A stretch of DNA of 44,732 nt from Gammaproteobacteria bacterium (GCA_018825965.1 JAHKAA010000023.1:1-44732); one strand, 5' to 3'; numbered from the stretch's first letter, positions 33,301-41,792 are shown. The notes: a model not told the origin generated them from the sequence alone. Made by a program: numbers and translations.

Positions 33301-35847
33301 GTTTTTACCTGCCAGCCACTGTTGGCAGGCGGCAATCACATATTTATCCCTGGCTAAGGCACCATGCACCTGTGGGCTCAGCCAGGTTTTTAAACCTTCG
33401 ATCAACGAATCCTGCCAGCAAACCCGGCCATCTCCCTCCCGGCTATATTGATATTCTACCGCCCCATGATCATTCAGAATAAAGCCGGCAGGTGTTTCAG
33501 GGCTGCTGCCAAGGATCATCGTTATTTTATCGTCGTAGCCCTGCAAAACCGGCAACTGTGTATTCAGTTGACGACGCAGCAAACTGGCCTGTTGCAGAAC
33601 GCTTTCACTTGGAATTGCCCACAAGTGCTTCTTCGAAAGGTGGCTAAACCAGGGGTTGTTAGCCTGTGCAGCCTTTTGATCAGCGTTGGCCAGTTGCCGC
33701 CAGCAGGCCTGTTGTGCCAATGGATGCTGCGGGTCATGCAGGCCAGCCTGAAGCTGTAACAAGCCGGTAAAGTCTGCAATCTGTTCACGGCTGGTCAGTG
33801 TCTGCAAATCGCCATTGAGCCGGCATAACATGTTGGCAAAAGGGTCATCGCCGGTCAGCATGGTCATGGGGGCCCAGGAACCATGGTTTGGCGGCCCCAG
33901 TAAAACGACTCTGGTCGTGGGTCTGTCCATCCAGCGTTGCCATAACTCAGGTTCATTGAGCTGCAGCACGCGAAAAACCAGTGAACCCATCGAATGGGCC
34001 ACCAGATGAATTGCAGTGCCTGGCCTGTGTGCCAGTTGTGTTGTCAGTACTTTGGCAAGGGCTGCAGCACTGTGCTGTAAGGAACGGCGCCAGTCGTAAC
34101 TGAAAGGCAGCACTTCATAATTTAGTGCGAGTTGATCGATCAGTTTTTGGTAATAGGTTTCCAGTACGCCGTCAGCTTCGATGTGGTCATCATCTTGCAG
34201 GCTAATGCGGTTCAGCATGCCAAAAGCGCGGTGCAACGCCAGCCACTCGCGTCTTCCGGCTTTTTGCAAATGGCTGCCAGCTATACCTGGCAGCACCAAC
34301 ACCAGAGGTTTCTCAGCATTACCAGTTTCATTGACTGCCAGAATATTGGAGCTCAAGCCAGAACGTATACCAGAAGCACTTTGGCCCTGATAAGACAGCG
34401 GGCCTATGGGCATAAAAGCTGAAGGCAACTCTTGTGTTAATGCATCAGTGATAGCGCTGGCTGTGCTTAGATTACTGAAATAACTGAAATGGTCTGTTTT
34501 ACCGCTGCTTTCCAGAATAAAACGGGCATCGCGGCGAAGTACGCCGCCGTACATTGCACTGGTTTGTACGACCAGATCGTTATCTGTGCGGTAAAAGCTG
34601 TCTGCCAGCAGGGTTTTGATCCAGGAAACCAGCGAGTCACCGGCAATATCGCCCGCCACTACTCTTAATTGGCTTTCACAACCAAGGTTGAGTGGGGCGT
34701 TTAGCCAACGCACTACTGCGCTTTGGGCACGCATTGCTTCAATGCCAGTCAGGCTGGCAGGGTCGGTGCGTTCGCGCGCTACGGCTTTGGTGAAATCTAA
34801 TAATCCGGGCAGTAGCGGGATATTGGCCCGTTTTGCCAACCAGTTCAGCACACTGAGGTAGGCATCCAGTCGATCAGACGCCAGCAAAGTGCCATGTGCC
34901 GGGCAGGCTACCCGCACCAGACGTTCAATACGAATTTCTTTGTCTTTGAGTAACTCAACCAGTTCGATAAGTTCTTGCAGATGCCTGGAGTAAGCCGGGT
35001 CCTGAAAATAGTGTTCTACTTCATCTTTAAACAGCTGATCATCAGCCGCTAAGATTAAAGCCCGCAATAAACACTCAGCGACCAGTCCGCCGCGGGAATG
35101 TGTGACCAGATGCAAGGTTGCAGACTTGGGCAAGGCTTTCGCCAGGGTTAACGCATTGTACAGCGGGCTTTTGAGCACTGTAGCGTGATCAAGTGCATAA
35201 ACCTGATGGTGATAATAACTGAATAGTTGCCGGATCTGCGGTTGATGCTGCCACCAGCCGGTAAAGCCTGCTTTGGTATTACTGAAGGTGCCATGGATAA
35301 ATATCAGTTGTGGGTGAGGATCAGTAACAGCGTCAATCTGGCAGGGAGTACTTTGTTTCAGATCGGGAATACCCTCTTTTGGCAGACGGTACACACCTTC
35401 ATTTACCTTGCTGTCGATCTGTGCACCAATAGCGGCTGAAGTATACTTAACCGCTTTTTTCTTCAGCCCAAGCAACTCCAGCGTATCAATCAGCAAATCA
35501 CTGACAAAGCCTCGCTGAGCAGCTTGCTGGTTGATCCATTGAGCTTTGGCCGGCACCAGCACTGTGCCGTCCTGAGTTAATTCTCCTCCTTGCTGGCTTA
35601 GCAACAAATCCCGGGCATGCTCAGGATGCAACCATAAATCAAACGGCTGGCCGCTATTGTCTTTTAACACCAGATGAACTAAATCTTTGCCGGTTTCAGC
35701 GTTGAGCACTTGTGTGCTGCCAGCCGCTGCCCGCTTCTCCCCGCCAGCTAATCTGACACTGCGTATCTGATAGTCATTATCTGTGGGGGCTGCGATCTCT
35801 TGTGAAGTGGTTCGAACTGTAAATTGAACGCTGGTTTGACTGGCCAT
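30367..35847 (-). CDS. Giant fusion: two alpha/beta-hydrolase (lipase-like) domains, CHAT protease, helical tail
   Basis: The 1826-aa protein has no signal peptide. Hydrolase 1: HG at 185-186 (IFIHGTFSN), nucleophile Ser251 in THSRGG, probable His453. Hydrolase 2, LCAT/PGAP1-like: LVLPGIAGSHL near 518 and nucleophile Ser619 in AHSMGS. A middle region of unknown fold spans about 830-1200. The CHAT caspase-like domain (about 1215-1520) has His1351 (LAGHGLYS) and Cys1397 (VNCCELG). The last 300 residues are helical and TPR-like. CHAT proteases are activated by conflict sensors and cleave partners. The ATG has GGAG 7 bp upstream, and the next gene (TIR-STAND) starts at the stop. Joint action is inferred. 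Confidence 0.88.
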   Translation of the reverse strand: MASQTSVQFTVRTTSQEIAAPTDNDYQIRSVRLAGGEKRAAAGSTQVLNAETGKDLVHLVLKDNSGQPFDLWLHPEHARDLLLSQQGGELTQDGTVLVPAKAQWINQQAAQRGFVSDLLIDTLELLGLKKKAVKYTSAAIGAQIDSKVNEGVYRLPKEGIPDLKQSTPCQIDAVTDPHPQLIFIHGTFSNTKAGFTGWWQHQPQIRQLFSYYHHQVYALDHATVLKSPLYNALTLAKALPKSATLHLVTHSRGGLVAECLLRALILAADDQLFKDEVEHYFQDPAYSRHLQELIELVELLKDKEIRIERLVRVACPAHGTLLASDRLDAYLSVLNWLAKRANIPLLPGLLDFTKAVARERTDPASLTGIEAMRAQSAVVRWLNAPLNLGCESQLRVVAGDIAGDSLVSWIKTLLADSFYRTDNDLVVQTSAMYGGVLRRDARFILESSGKTDHFSYFSNLSTASAITDALTQELPSAFMPIGPLSYQGQSASGIRSGLSSNILAVNETGNAEKPLVLVLPGIAGSHLQKAGRREWLALHRAFGMLNRISLQDDDHIEADGVLETYYQKLIDQLALNYEVLPFSYDWRRSLQHSAAALAKVLTTQLAHRPGTAIHLVAHSMGSLVFRVLQLNEPELWQRWMDRPTTRVVLLGPPNHGSWAPMTMLTGDDPFANMLCRLNGDLQTLTSREQIADFTGLLQLQAGLHDPQHPLAQQACWRQLANADQKAAQANNPWFSHLSKKHLWAIPSESVLQQASLLRRQLNTQLPVLQGYDDKITMILGSSPETPAGFILNDHGAVEYQYSREGDGRVCWQDSLIEGLKTWLSPQVHGALARDKYVIAACQQWLAGKNIQSTALQPFSLPKRRGDNDKALLTTKTRAYTDTASNAYPLDEATIMQALFIDSTVAPYPSHRLPPLQLTVRNDDLRFIRQPLLLGHQSSMQLTGSERAVDQLLGGSLQLALQSGVYPVMPGQYQVFVNQQQNPANLLSYPKPLAAIVVGLGDEGELTPEIIRHTVQTGVIGYCLQQDRQTTEVELAVTILGSGGILSVNQAAQALVQGVLDANEKLQQLAMQHQNRPIARISKLLIVEQFHNRALEAWHTLQEWIKLNPALPLELAAQLTNGNNSVSQPVEGHYRGVNYDLLRICARPLYQQSVAANPDNTAMPCYLLLEYALFTRRARSELYYKEIQVPQIRELLRSAEHSGYFDQTLAQTLFQLILPHELKASLGASGELVLELDNNTAWIPWELLVEGAAQRNQIEPGGGRTFASSMLRKLRLREFRRQPLASLSDKILVIGEPLVDKSVPALPGAAREAQQVANLFATGSHLLLNSSSSDIFKAAFSHDWQIIHLAGHGLYSQPEQGELSCSKTGMLLQNEIVFGPAEFESMPHAPELVFVNCCELGKTEQSAPARYRDFAANVGEQLIRNGVRCVVVAAWAVADRAAEAFAGKFYQALLNHMTFAEAVRAGRKAAFEAAPQDNTWAAYQCYGDPAWRLCDTGVTDDLETPPLASPHELLLTLEQLLAQAAYASSDEQKSLQIQLQVVLCHCCSSWLEQGKVAEQIAQCWKAAGNEEQALHWFNKAVKASDGTASFVAREQQLNLQVRQSTNDEAKLNSASQQLQQLIDLAPTAERYSLLGSAWKRQLILSDQKLPELSSGKTSKSQQNSHKTEQLLALEKMAVAYQQAVQLETKNSYYPLSQLYLAKLRLHWMDNKQNAPSDDDWQKLQQLYLQQAEQEADFWNHVGPIEARIWQAMQQQQLHSTLTAVSAQLQELQLRVSSVNLWRSVYDTAQFIGKAYLLHIQQHSIAGAEKTALDQLTQLLARCAGRTE

Positions 35848-36324
35848 CCTTTTGCTCCATGCTGTCAGGACTTAGCAGGGGCAAATACCCTGCTATGGGT
35901 TTGATTGTTATGTTGCAATTAAGCGATTATTGTTTTTACCCTAAGCTCAGGTGTGCACTCCTTTCAGAGGTTGTCGCAACCTGAGTTGACTTCAATCACG
36001 GTGATCAGCTGCTGTTTTCAGAGCTTGCTGAGTTTTGCGTAAAACGCCGGAGTGTTGAAATGCCGCCATTTATAATGCCAAGTTACTGTTTCAGAAACTA
36101 TAACGGGTAAGATTTTATTGTCAATCACGACGAGATTTAAAAATGCTCCGCAGCAAAGGGCTTGGTATTTTTAGGCTGTGCCAATTGATGGCCTGCATTT
36201 AATGCCAGGTCTATCAGCCAGATCAGAGGGTACACAAAAGCTCTGATCTGGTGATGCAGAGCTATGAACTGAACTTGACTTATGTTTCCTTGGAAACTAA
36301 TGTGCTGGTTCAAAGGAGACATCA
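35848..36324. other. Intergenic region between the CHAT gene and marR
   Basis: This 477-bp divergent gap carries the promoters of both flanking genes. A weak GTTTCAGAAAC palindrome lies at 36088-36098 and the marR operator at 36284-36297. A minus-strand 72-residue frame (36137-36355) has no homology I recognise and overlaps the marR start; I do not call it a gene. Confidence 0.6.
36284..36297. promoter_or_regulatory. MarR operator site 1 (GTTTCC-N2-GGAAAC)
   Basis: A 6-bp-arm inverted repeat 27 bp before the marR start. The same element occurs twice upstream of the DUF1398 gene, which marks it as the binding site of the adjacent MarR protein and suggests autoregulation. Confidence 0.7.
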
Positions 36325-36789
36325 ATGAAAACGACGACAAAAGACGTTTGTGCACTGGAAGACCATCTTGGTTTTTGGTTACGTTTTGTTTCTAACCATG
36401 TATCGGGCCGGTTTGAAAAATTAATTGCGGCGCATGGCCTGACAGTTAGCGAATGGGTGGCCTTACGTACCTTGTACAACAAAGCAGAAAGTACTCATGC
36501 TGAACTGATTGAGGCTTTGGGTATGACTAAAAGTGCAGCTTCCAAAGTGGTGACCAGGCTGGAAACGAAAGGTTTAGCATGCCGGATCAGCACAGCGCAC
36601 AGTGCCAGAGAGCAACGGATTGGATTAACAGCACAAGGCCGCAGTTTAGTGCCTGTACTGGCCTCTTGTGCGGATGAAAATGAACAGTTCTTTTTTGGCC
36701 ATCTGGACCTGACAACTAAACAAGCGCTGCAGCAGGTCATGATTGATCTGACAAAGCAGCATCAACTGACACAAGTTCCGGTCGAATAA
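36325..36789 (+). CDS. MarR-family transcriptional regulator
   Basis: The 154-aa protein has the winged-helix layout of MarR: HGLTVSEWVALRTLY, the recognition helix region LGMTKSAASKVVTRLETKGL, and the wing with AREQRIGLTAQGRSLVP. ATG 36325 has AAGGAGA 6 bp upstream. MarR dimers bind palindromes and are released by small phenolic or oxidative ligands. The shared operator indicates it controls itself and the convergent DUF1398 gene. Confidence 0.9.
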   Translation: MKTTTKDVCALEDHLGFWLRFVSNHVSGRFEKLIAAHGLTVSEWVALRTLYNKAESTHAELIEALGMTKSAASKVVTRLETKGLACRISTAHSAREQRIGLTAQGRSLVPVLASCADENEQFFFGHLDLTTKQALQQVMIDLTKQHQLTQVPVE

Positions 36790-36820
36790 GCTTTAGCTGT
36801 GCTGCCCCTGACAGGAAATT

Positions 36821-36857
36821 GGGTTGCAGTGACTGCTGTGGTACGGAGTTGCAACCC
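36821..36857. terminator. Hairpin between convergent marR and DUF1398 genes
   Basis: GGGTTGCA and TGCAACCC form an 8-bp stem around a 21-base loop that can itself pair partly. It lies in the 80-bp gap between two convergent stops. Flanking T-runs are weak, so it is only a probable bidirectional terminator. Confidence 0.45.
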
Positions 36858-36869
36858 ATGGCTCTTTTG

Positions 36870-37265
36870 CTACTGCGGAAAATGTTCGATATGTTGTTCA
36901 CCCTTGCGGCCAAAGTAACAAACATGACGCCCGCTAATCCAGACTGCATAACCTATACAGCCTGCCTCCATTGAGATTTGTTTAAACTCAGGGTAAAGGA
37001 TTTCACCTTGCTGCGCGCCCAAAATAGCGCCTTTGATCACTGTTGCGTCAAAACTCTTCGCTATCAGAGGTTCAGCATCGGACATATTCAGGATCAGATG
37101 TTCATCATTTTTTAAATGGTAAGTTGTTTGTTTGGCTCTGTAGTCGACCAAATAAGATTCAACTCCAGCCTCTGACAAAGCTGCGATCACCTGACCAAAA
37201 TGGATTTGTCCTTGTTGTGACGCTGTGAAGACTGATTTGATACTCTCTGCTGTAACTGTATTCAT
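36870..37265 (-). CDS. DUF1398-family protein
   Basis: The 131-aa protein matches the DUF1398 (YbcV-like) family: the start MNTVTAESIKSVFTASQQGQ, then GVESYLVDYRAKQTTYHL and the ending GCIGYAVWISGRHVCYFGR-GEQHIEHFP. Function is unknown for the family. ATG 37265 has AGGAG 7 bp upstream. Two copies of the GTTTCC-N2-GGAAAC operator lie 39-80 bp before the start, so it is probably the main target of the MarR regulator across the convergent gap. Confidence 0.85.
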   Translation of the reverse strand: MNTVTAESIKSVFTASQQGQIHFGQVIAALSEAGVESYLVDYRAKQTTYHLKNDEHLILNMSDAEPLIAKSFDATVIKGAILGAQQGEILYPEFKQISMEAGCIGYAVWISGRHVCYFGRKGEQHIEHFPQ

Positions 37266-37303
37266 CGGGCGCTCCTGGCTGAGTAGGTTATATTGAATAA
37301 ATG

Positions 37304-37345
37304 GTTTTCATGGAAACTATAAGCAATATTAGTTTCCGTGGAAAC
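37304..37345. promoter_or_regulatory. MarR operator sites 2 and 3 upstream of the DUF1398 gene
   Basis: GTTTTCATGGAAAC (37304-37317) and GTTTCCGTGGAAAC (37332-37345) have centres 28 bp apart. They repeat the marR operator with at most one arm mismatch. The rest of the 37266-37522 gap shows no gene. Confidence 0.7.
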
Positions 37346-37522
37346 TTAAATCAAGTGCTGAACCGGGCTTTGTTTATTCGGAATAGGTGTTTCTTTTCTG
37401 AAAATGTCTTTCCTTTTCTGATTTAGCAACTAGAGTTTTCAAAACAGGTAAAATTGCTGGCTAAAACCAGCAGCACCTGTTGCTTAAAAAGTGATAACAA
37501 AACAAAGGAAGGAATACCGCAG

Positions 37523-38995
37523 ATGAATACCTTAAAAAAACTACTGATCAGCAGTTTGGTTGTAGGCTCGTTTTTGCCTCAGATGGCATTGGCAAATCAG
37601 GCGTATGCAAGCTCTGCTTCAGCAGCTTCGGCTTGTCCTGTTGATCCAAACTGGTTAAAAAATCCGTCTTTACCCACTGAAGTGAAAAAAAGCGACCCGG
37701 ATGGCAGCTCCGATTTTTGTGACTTTTATCAGTTTTCTACTCAGACTTTTTTGTACCTGATGTCACAAAACAGCAGTGGTTTACGTAACTTTCAGGTACA
37801 GGCGAATTATCCTTTGCTGGAATTTAACGCCGATGGCACTCCTGCCAACTCTTGTGACAGTAGCATCACAGGGCCCACCTTAAGAACTGCGTTAACCAAA
37901 GCCGGAACCGGCACTTCGGTGACAACAGGGCAGGCGGGTGGCGGCGCTACTATTTATGCACAGGATGGTAATGTGGTGTATTACGATGTGCGCTTTAGCA
38001 AGTCGTTGTGTGCATTAACCGGCAGTGCTGTTGAACTGCAAAAACAAAACATCATCAATTTTCCCTCCGGGACCATGGAGCTGAAATTCGGCTGGAAAGT
38101 GTTGTCAGACTCTGAAATTGCTTCAAACAGCTTTGTGACCCAAAAACAAAGCATTGACGGTAAAAACGTCACTTTGGGTCTGGCTGGTATGCATATGGTG
38201 ACAGCCACCACAAATCATCCGGAATTTATCTGGACGACCTACGAGCATAAAAACAATACGCCTGACTGTACTCCACCAAATGCTCAAAATGGTAACGCCT
38301 GGACTTTCGCCAGCGCCAGTTGCACTGCAGCTTTACCTGGTTCGGCAGATGCCTCTAATGCCTGTAAATTTAATCAGCCACCCAAAAATCAAACTACTCC
38401 GACAGGTACTCCTACCAATATTTGTCGGGTTCATCCTTATGGCACCGCCTCTGGTGATCCCAAAGCAGCAGAAAACCTGACGGACGTGACGACGCAAAAC
38501 AGCGGGTTACTTAGTTTGTTAACGCAACCAGGCACGCCTGACTCTATGAAAGTACTGGCAAACTATTTTACCGTTGGTGCACTCTGGGTCAGTGATATCA
38601 GTCAGAGCTCAGGTGGAATAGGGGTTCCGAATGAACGCGGTTCTTTACGTTTAGCCAACTCAGTCGCTGAAACGGATTATCAGCATGTGAACCTGAACAG
38701 CACTTTTGCCAGCAATTGTTTTGGCTGCCATAACTACGCAGGCACAGCTCAGGCGGTGAGCAACAATATTACCACTCAGGCGCTGAGCCATATTTTTAAA
38801 GACATCAAAATAGGCCAGGGAGAGAATATTGATGTCACCTCCACTACCACTATCGGTGATAACAGCATGGCTGCCGGTATTTGTGGTGGTGATAAAGGGG
38901 TGTGCAAAAGCACTGCAAGCTACCTGAAATGGAACGGCAACTGGACAAACGCGAATTCGAGCGCAGGTTCTGTTTGTGGTTGTACAGGTATCTGA
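37523..38995 (+). CDS. Secreted protein with a single CXXCH haem-c-type motif, unknown function
   Basis: The start ATG 37523 (490 aa) follows AAGGAAGG and gives a clean signal peptide, MNTLKKLLISSLVVGSFLPQ ending ALA. A longer reading from 37454 is unlikely. The mature protein is Cys-rich (about 14 Cys), mostly beta in pattern, and contains SNCFGCHNYAG near residue 415, the covalent haem attachment motif CXXCH. Cytochrome-type proteins of this length with one late haem often act as electron-transfer or oxidase partners, but I recognise no catalytic domain. It is a single gene with a strong terminator. Confidence 0.8.
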   Translation: MNTLKKLLISSLVVGSFLPQMALANQAYASSASAASACPVDPNWLKNPSLPTEVKKSDPDGSSDFCDFYQFSTQTFLYLMSQNSSGLRNFQVQANYPLLEFNADGTPANSCDSSITGPTLRTALTKAGTGTSVTTGQAGGGATIYAQDGNVVYYDVRFSKSLCALTGSAVELQKQNIINFPSGTMELKFGWKVLSDSEIASNSFVTQKQSIDGKNVTLGLAGMHMVTATTNHPEFIWTTYEHKNNTPDCTPPNAQNGNAWTFASASCTAALPGSADASNACKFNQPPKNQTTPTGTPTNICRVHPYGTASGDPKAAENLTDVTTQNSGLLSLLTQPGTPDSMKVLANYFTVGALWVSDISQSSGGIGVPNERGSLRLANSVAETDYQHVNLNSTFASNCFGCHNYAGTAQAVSNNITTQALSHIFKDIKIGQGENIDVTSTTTIGDNSMAAGICGGDKGVCKSTASYLKWNGNWTNANSSAGSVCGCTGI

Positions 38996-39022
38996 CTTAG
39001 TTTTTGCTATCGAATCTTTGCT

Positions 39023-39075
39023 CCTCCACAAGGCTGCTGTTTTATCGTTAAAGCAGTGGTTTTGTGGAGGTTTTT
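39023..39075 (+). terminator. Intrinsic terminator after the CXXCH protein gene
   Basis: Outer stem CCTCCACAA/TTGTGGAGG (39023-39031 with 39062-39070) encloses an inner CTGCT/AGCAG stem and is followed by TTTTT. It starts 27 bp after the stop. Confidence 0.85.
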
Positions 39076-39190
39076 ACAGTACTGCTATATTTTCTGCTAT
39101 TAGCTACACTCAAGTAGTTTCCTGTATCTTGATGGTTCGTTATCTGGACTATTGACTGATCTGCGGTTCGACGACAGGAGTAAAACCAGC

Positions 39191-39496
39191 TTGAAAATGA
39201 TCTACACCCATGAAAACCGGTTGATTGTCAGTAATATCAAAAATATTCTGCAGCGCCGTGGTTTTGAAGTTTTTGTCAAAAACGAACATGCAGTGAGCAT
39301 CATAGGTGAAGTCTCTGCTTTTGATAGCTGGCTGCAGTTATGGCTGGTGGATGAAAACGATTTTGCCTTAGCCAGCCGAATAGTACAGAGCCTGAAGCTG
39401 GATAGTGAGGCCGAAGACTGGGTCTGTAGTCAGTGCGCTGAAGAAAATGCGGCTTCCTTTGAGTTGTGCTGGAACTGTGGCACTGATCAGGGCTGA
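39191..39496 (+). CDS. DUF2007-type small protein with C-terminal zinc ribbon
   Basis: I place the start at TTG 39191, giving 102 aa beginning MKMIYTHENRLIVSNIKNIL, the normal start of DUF2007 proteins. AGGAG lies 10 bp upstream; ATG 39197 is too far from it, and ATG 39152 adds an unrelated extension. The C-terminus has two CxxC knuckles (CSQCAEEN, CWNCGTDQG), a zinc-ribbon pair. The family is thought to be a small signal-transducing fold; its role is unknown. Confidence 0.78.
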   Translation: MKMIYTHENRLIVSNIKNILQRRGFEVFVKNEHAVSIIGEVSAFDSWLQLWLVDENDFALASRIVQSLKLDSEAEDWVCSQCAEENAASFELCWNCGTDQG

Positions 39497-39571
39497 GCAA
39501 ACAGAAATACCTGCGGCGCAGGCTGTGGCGCTGTATAGTCGTGCTGACTATCCCTCAGATGAAAAAATCGT

Positions 39572-39853
39572 ATGAATGTAGAGAAAGCAAAAAAACGCCT
39601 GTCAAAACAACTGACCAAAGGCTTTGAAGGTTATCCCACTTTATCGCTGGCCTATTTTGGTGAAACTGCGGACAAGGCCACTGAAGTGGTGGTGACCTTT
39701 GTATTGGAAGAAGGCGCTGCTGCACAGCAACAAAAGTTTTCAGGCACAAGCGATGTTCGGCAGGATGAAACTATTCAGTCTGTACTGGTTAAAATTATTG
39801 AGCGCTCTGGTGCCAAAACCGTGACTGAAGTTGCTGGTGTTGCTATCAAATAA
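39572..39853 (+). CDS. Small conserved-looking cytoplasmic protein, unknown function
   Basis: The 93-aa protein (MNVEKAKKRLSKQLTKGFEG, EVVVTFVLEEGAAAQQQKF, SVLVKIIERSGAKTVTEVAG) has alternating charged and hydrophobic segments typical of a small alpha/beta fold, and no signal or membrane segment. It follows the DUF2007 gene by 75 bp in the same direction. I do not recognise the family. The ATG has no strong Shine-Dalgarno site, so confidence is moderate. Confidence 0.65.
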   Translation: MNVEKAKKRLSKQLTKGFEGYPTLSLAYFGETADKATEVVVTFVLEEGAAAQQQKFSGTSDVRQDETIQSVLVKIIERSGAKTVTEVAGVAIK

Positions 39854-39918
39854 AAGGGCGGGTGTAGGGGCCGCGGTTTGTCCCGGCCCTTCAATGGGCT
39901 CAGCGGTTTCGTGTTGAC

Positions 39919-39939
39919 GGGCGGGTACAAGACCCGCCC
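39919..39939. repeat. GC-rich hairpin of a probable dispersed intergenic repeat
   Basis: GGGCGGGT and ACCCGCCC flank the loop ACAAG. A related GGGCGGGTGTAGGGGC occurs just upstream at 39856. Such tGcGGGT hairpins between convergent genes recall REP-like repeats; it may also stop transcription from either side, though no T-run follows. Confidence 0.5.
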
Positions 39940-39956
39940 CTGCATTAAAAAGTCAG

Positions 39957-41543
39957 TTAATGTTTTGCGTTTTGAACTTCTTTTGCCTGGTGCACCAGCG
40001 CCCGTACATCCTTCAGCAACTGCTGGGCGTCGTACACTACACCGTCTTTGATGGTGTAACGTACCCCTTTGCTACGCTCTGGCTCATTGTTATCGTTTAA
40101 ACGGTAATGGCCTGTGCCGTACAGCACTTTAAAATTCGCCAGCGGGTTTTCAGCCACTATGACCATATCGGCTTTTTTACCCGGAACTAAGCTGCCTATG
40201 TCCTTATCCATACCCAGGGCTGTAGCACCGTTTAAAGTCGCTACTTGTATGACTTCCAGCGGGTTAAAACCTGCTTCACGCAGCAATTCCAGCTCCTGAA
40301 TATAAGCAAAACCATAAATTTTATAGATGTAGCCTGCGTCTGATCCTGCAGTGACACGGCCGCCATGGTTTTTGTAATCATTTAAAAACTGAAACCAAAG
40401 GCGGTAGTTTTCGCGCCAGGCAATTTCCTGATCGGTCGTCCAGTCAAACCAAAATGAGCCATGGGCGTAACGGTTGGGTTTAAAAAAGTCAGTTAAAGTG
40501 GGTAGGGTGTAGTCCTGATGCCATTCGGCGTTGCGCTGGGCACTGGCATCCCGGGTGGCCTCATAAATAGTCAATGTAGGGTTGATAGTAAAGTTCAGTT
40601 TGATTAACTCATCGCGCACTGAATTCCATTTTTCTGAGCCTGGTGCTGCTGCCTGTTTCCATAAGTGGCCTGCGCTGGCGAATCTGTCTTGCTCATTCTG
40701 GTAGTTGTAGCTGGCCGGATAGTTCTGGATCACTTGTCCTGTAAACAAAGCTTCAGGCAAACCATACCAGTGTTCCATAGAAGTTAAACCCATACGGGCA
40801 CTGTCCAGTGCATTGGTACCCATTACGTTCAACTGAGCATGGTGCATCATAGTGCCGAGTTTTTGCTTTTTGGCTTCATCCAAAGCGGCGGAAATAATGG
40901 CTGGGGTAGCGCCAAAAAATTTAATACCAGCAGCACCGGATTTTTTAATATCTTTTACCCAATCCCGCGCTTGCTCCGGGCTGAATACCGGTTTGCTTAA
41001 GCCCTGACCAAAGCCGATATAAGGCACAATACGAGGCGCTACTATGCTGTTTTTTTCTGAGGCTTTGACATGGCGCATGGTCCAGTCGACGCCGTTAAAA
41101 CTGCCGGGCTCCCGCACTGTGGTAATGCCGTGGGCCAGCCAGAGTTTAAATACATATTCAGCCGGAGTGCCTTTGGCAGAGCCGCCAATATGACCATGCA
41201 TATCGACAAAACCGGGCAGAATATACATGCCGCTGACATCCATTTCCTGATCGCCAGTTACAGCTTTAGGCCGACCAGCCGTCAACACTGGTACACCCGG
41301 ATTCCCTACTGCAGTAATTTCTGTGATGCGATCGTTTTCAATGACAATATCCACAGGCCCAACAGGTGGCGCCCCTTCACCGCTGATATAAGTTGCACCC
41401 CGTAAAATCAGTCGTTTATAAGGGCCTTCGCCTCTGTCCCGTTCAGGTGCTGAGGGGGTTCGTTCAGGTGTGGCTGCTACAGAGACTGGCTGACCAGCCA
41501 GTGCCAGCAGTAAAGCTGTGCCTATGAGGGGCAGGAGACGCAT
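39957..41543 (-). CDS. Exported metal-dependent amidohydrolase (imidazolonepropionase-like)
   Basis: The 528-aa protein has a signal peptide ending VSVAA. The amidohydrolase motifs are FVDMHGHIGG (metal HxH), the probable carboxylated Lys in GIKFFG, MMHHAQLN and SMEHWYG (metal His residues) and TAGSDAGY (catalytic Asp), with the late KKADMVIVAENPL typical of the composite beta domain. Substrates are usually cyclic amides or dipeptides; which one cannot be said. It is divergent from a TonB-dependent receptor with a 249-bp shared promoter region, so the two may be co-regulated. Confidence 0.9.
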   Translation of the reverse strand: MRLLPLIGTALLLALAGQPVSVAATPERTPSAPERDRGEGPYKRLILRGATYISGEGAPPVGPVDIVIENDRITEITAVGNPGVPVLTAGRPKAVTGDQEMDVSGMYILPGFVDMHGHIGGSAKGTPAEYVFKLWLAHGITTVREPGSFNGVDWTMRHVKASEKNSIVAPRIVPYIGFGQGLSKPVFSPEQARDWVKDIKKSGAAGIKFFGATPAIISAALDEAKKQKLGTMMHHAQLNVMGTNALDSARMGLTSMEHWYGLPEALFTGQVIQNYPASYNYQNEQDRFASAGHLWKQAAAPGSEKWNSVRDELIKLNFTINPTLTIYEATRDASAQRNAEWHQDYTLPTLTDFFKPNRYAHGSFWFDWTTDQEIAWRENYRLWFQFLNDYKNHGGRVTAGSDAGYIYKIYGFAYIQELELLREAGFNPLEVIQVATLNGATALGMDKDIGSLVPGKKADMVIVAENPLANFKVLYGTGHYRLNDNNEPERSKGVRYTIKDGVVYDAQQLLKDVRALVHQAKEVQNAKH

Positions 41544-41792
41544 AGTTTGTCCTTAGTTATTATTTTGATGCAAAGGCAAAGTTTTACTATGGCAAGCCGT
41601 TGCTGCAGAGGCAACTGAATAAGGTTAAGTGGCGGATTACAGCGATAATTAGTTTCAAAGCAAGACTGTAGCCCGGACTTTCACCGATGATTTTCTGCAC
41701 CTTGCAGATAGTCAATATAAGTGCTTTCGCATATACTTATGCGCCTTCGTGGCCGACCTTCATACATCAAAATAAAATAATGGAGAGCCTTT

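Noticed and set aside
36137..36355. 72-residue minus-strand frame between the CHAT gene and marR
   Set aside because: It overlaps the marR start and operator, and no homology or ribosome-binding site is visible.
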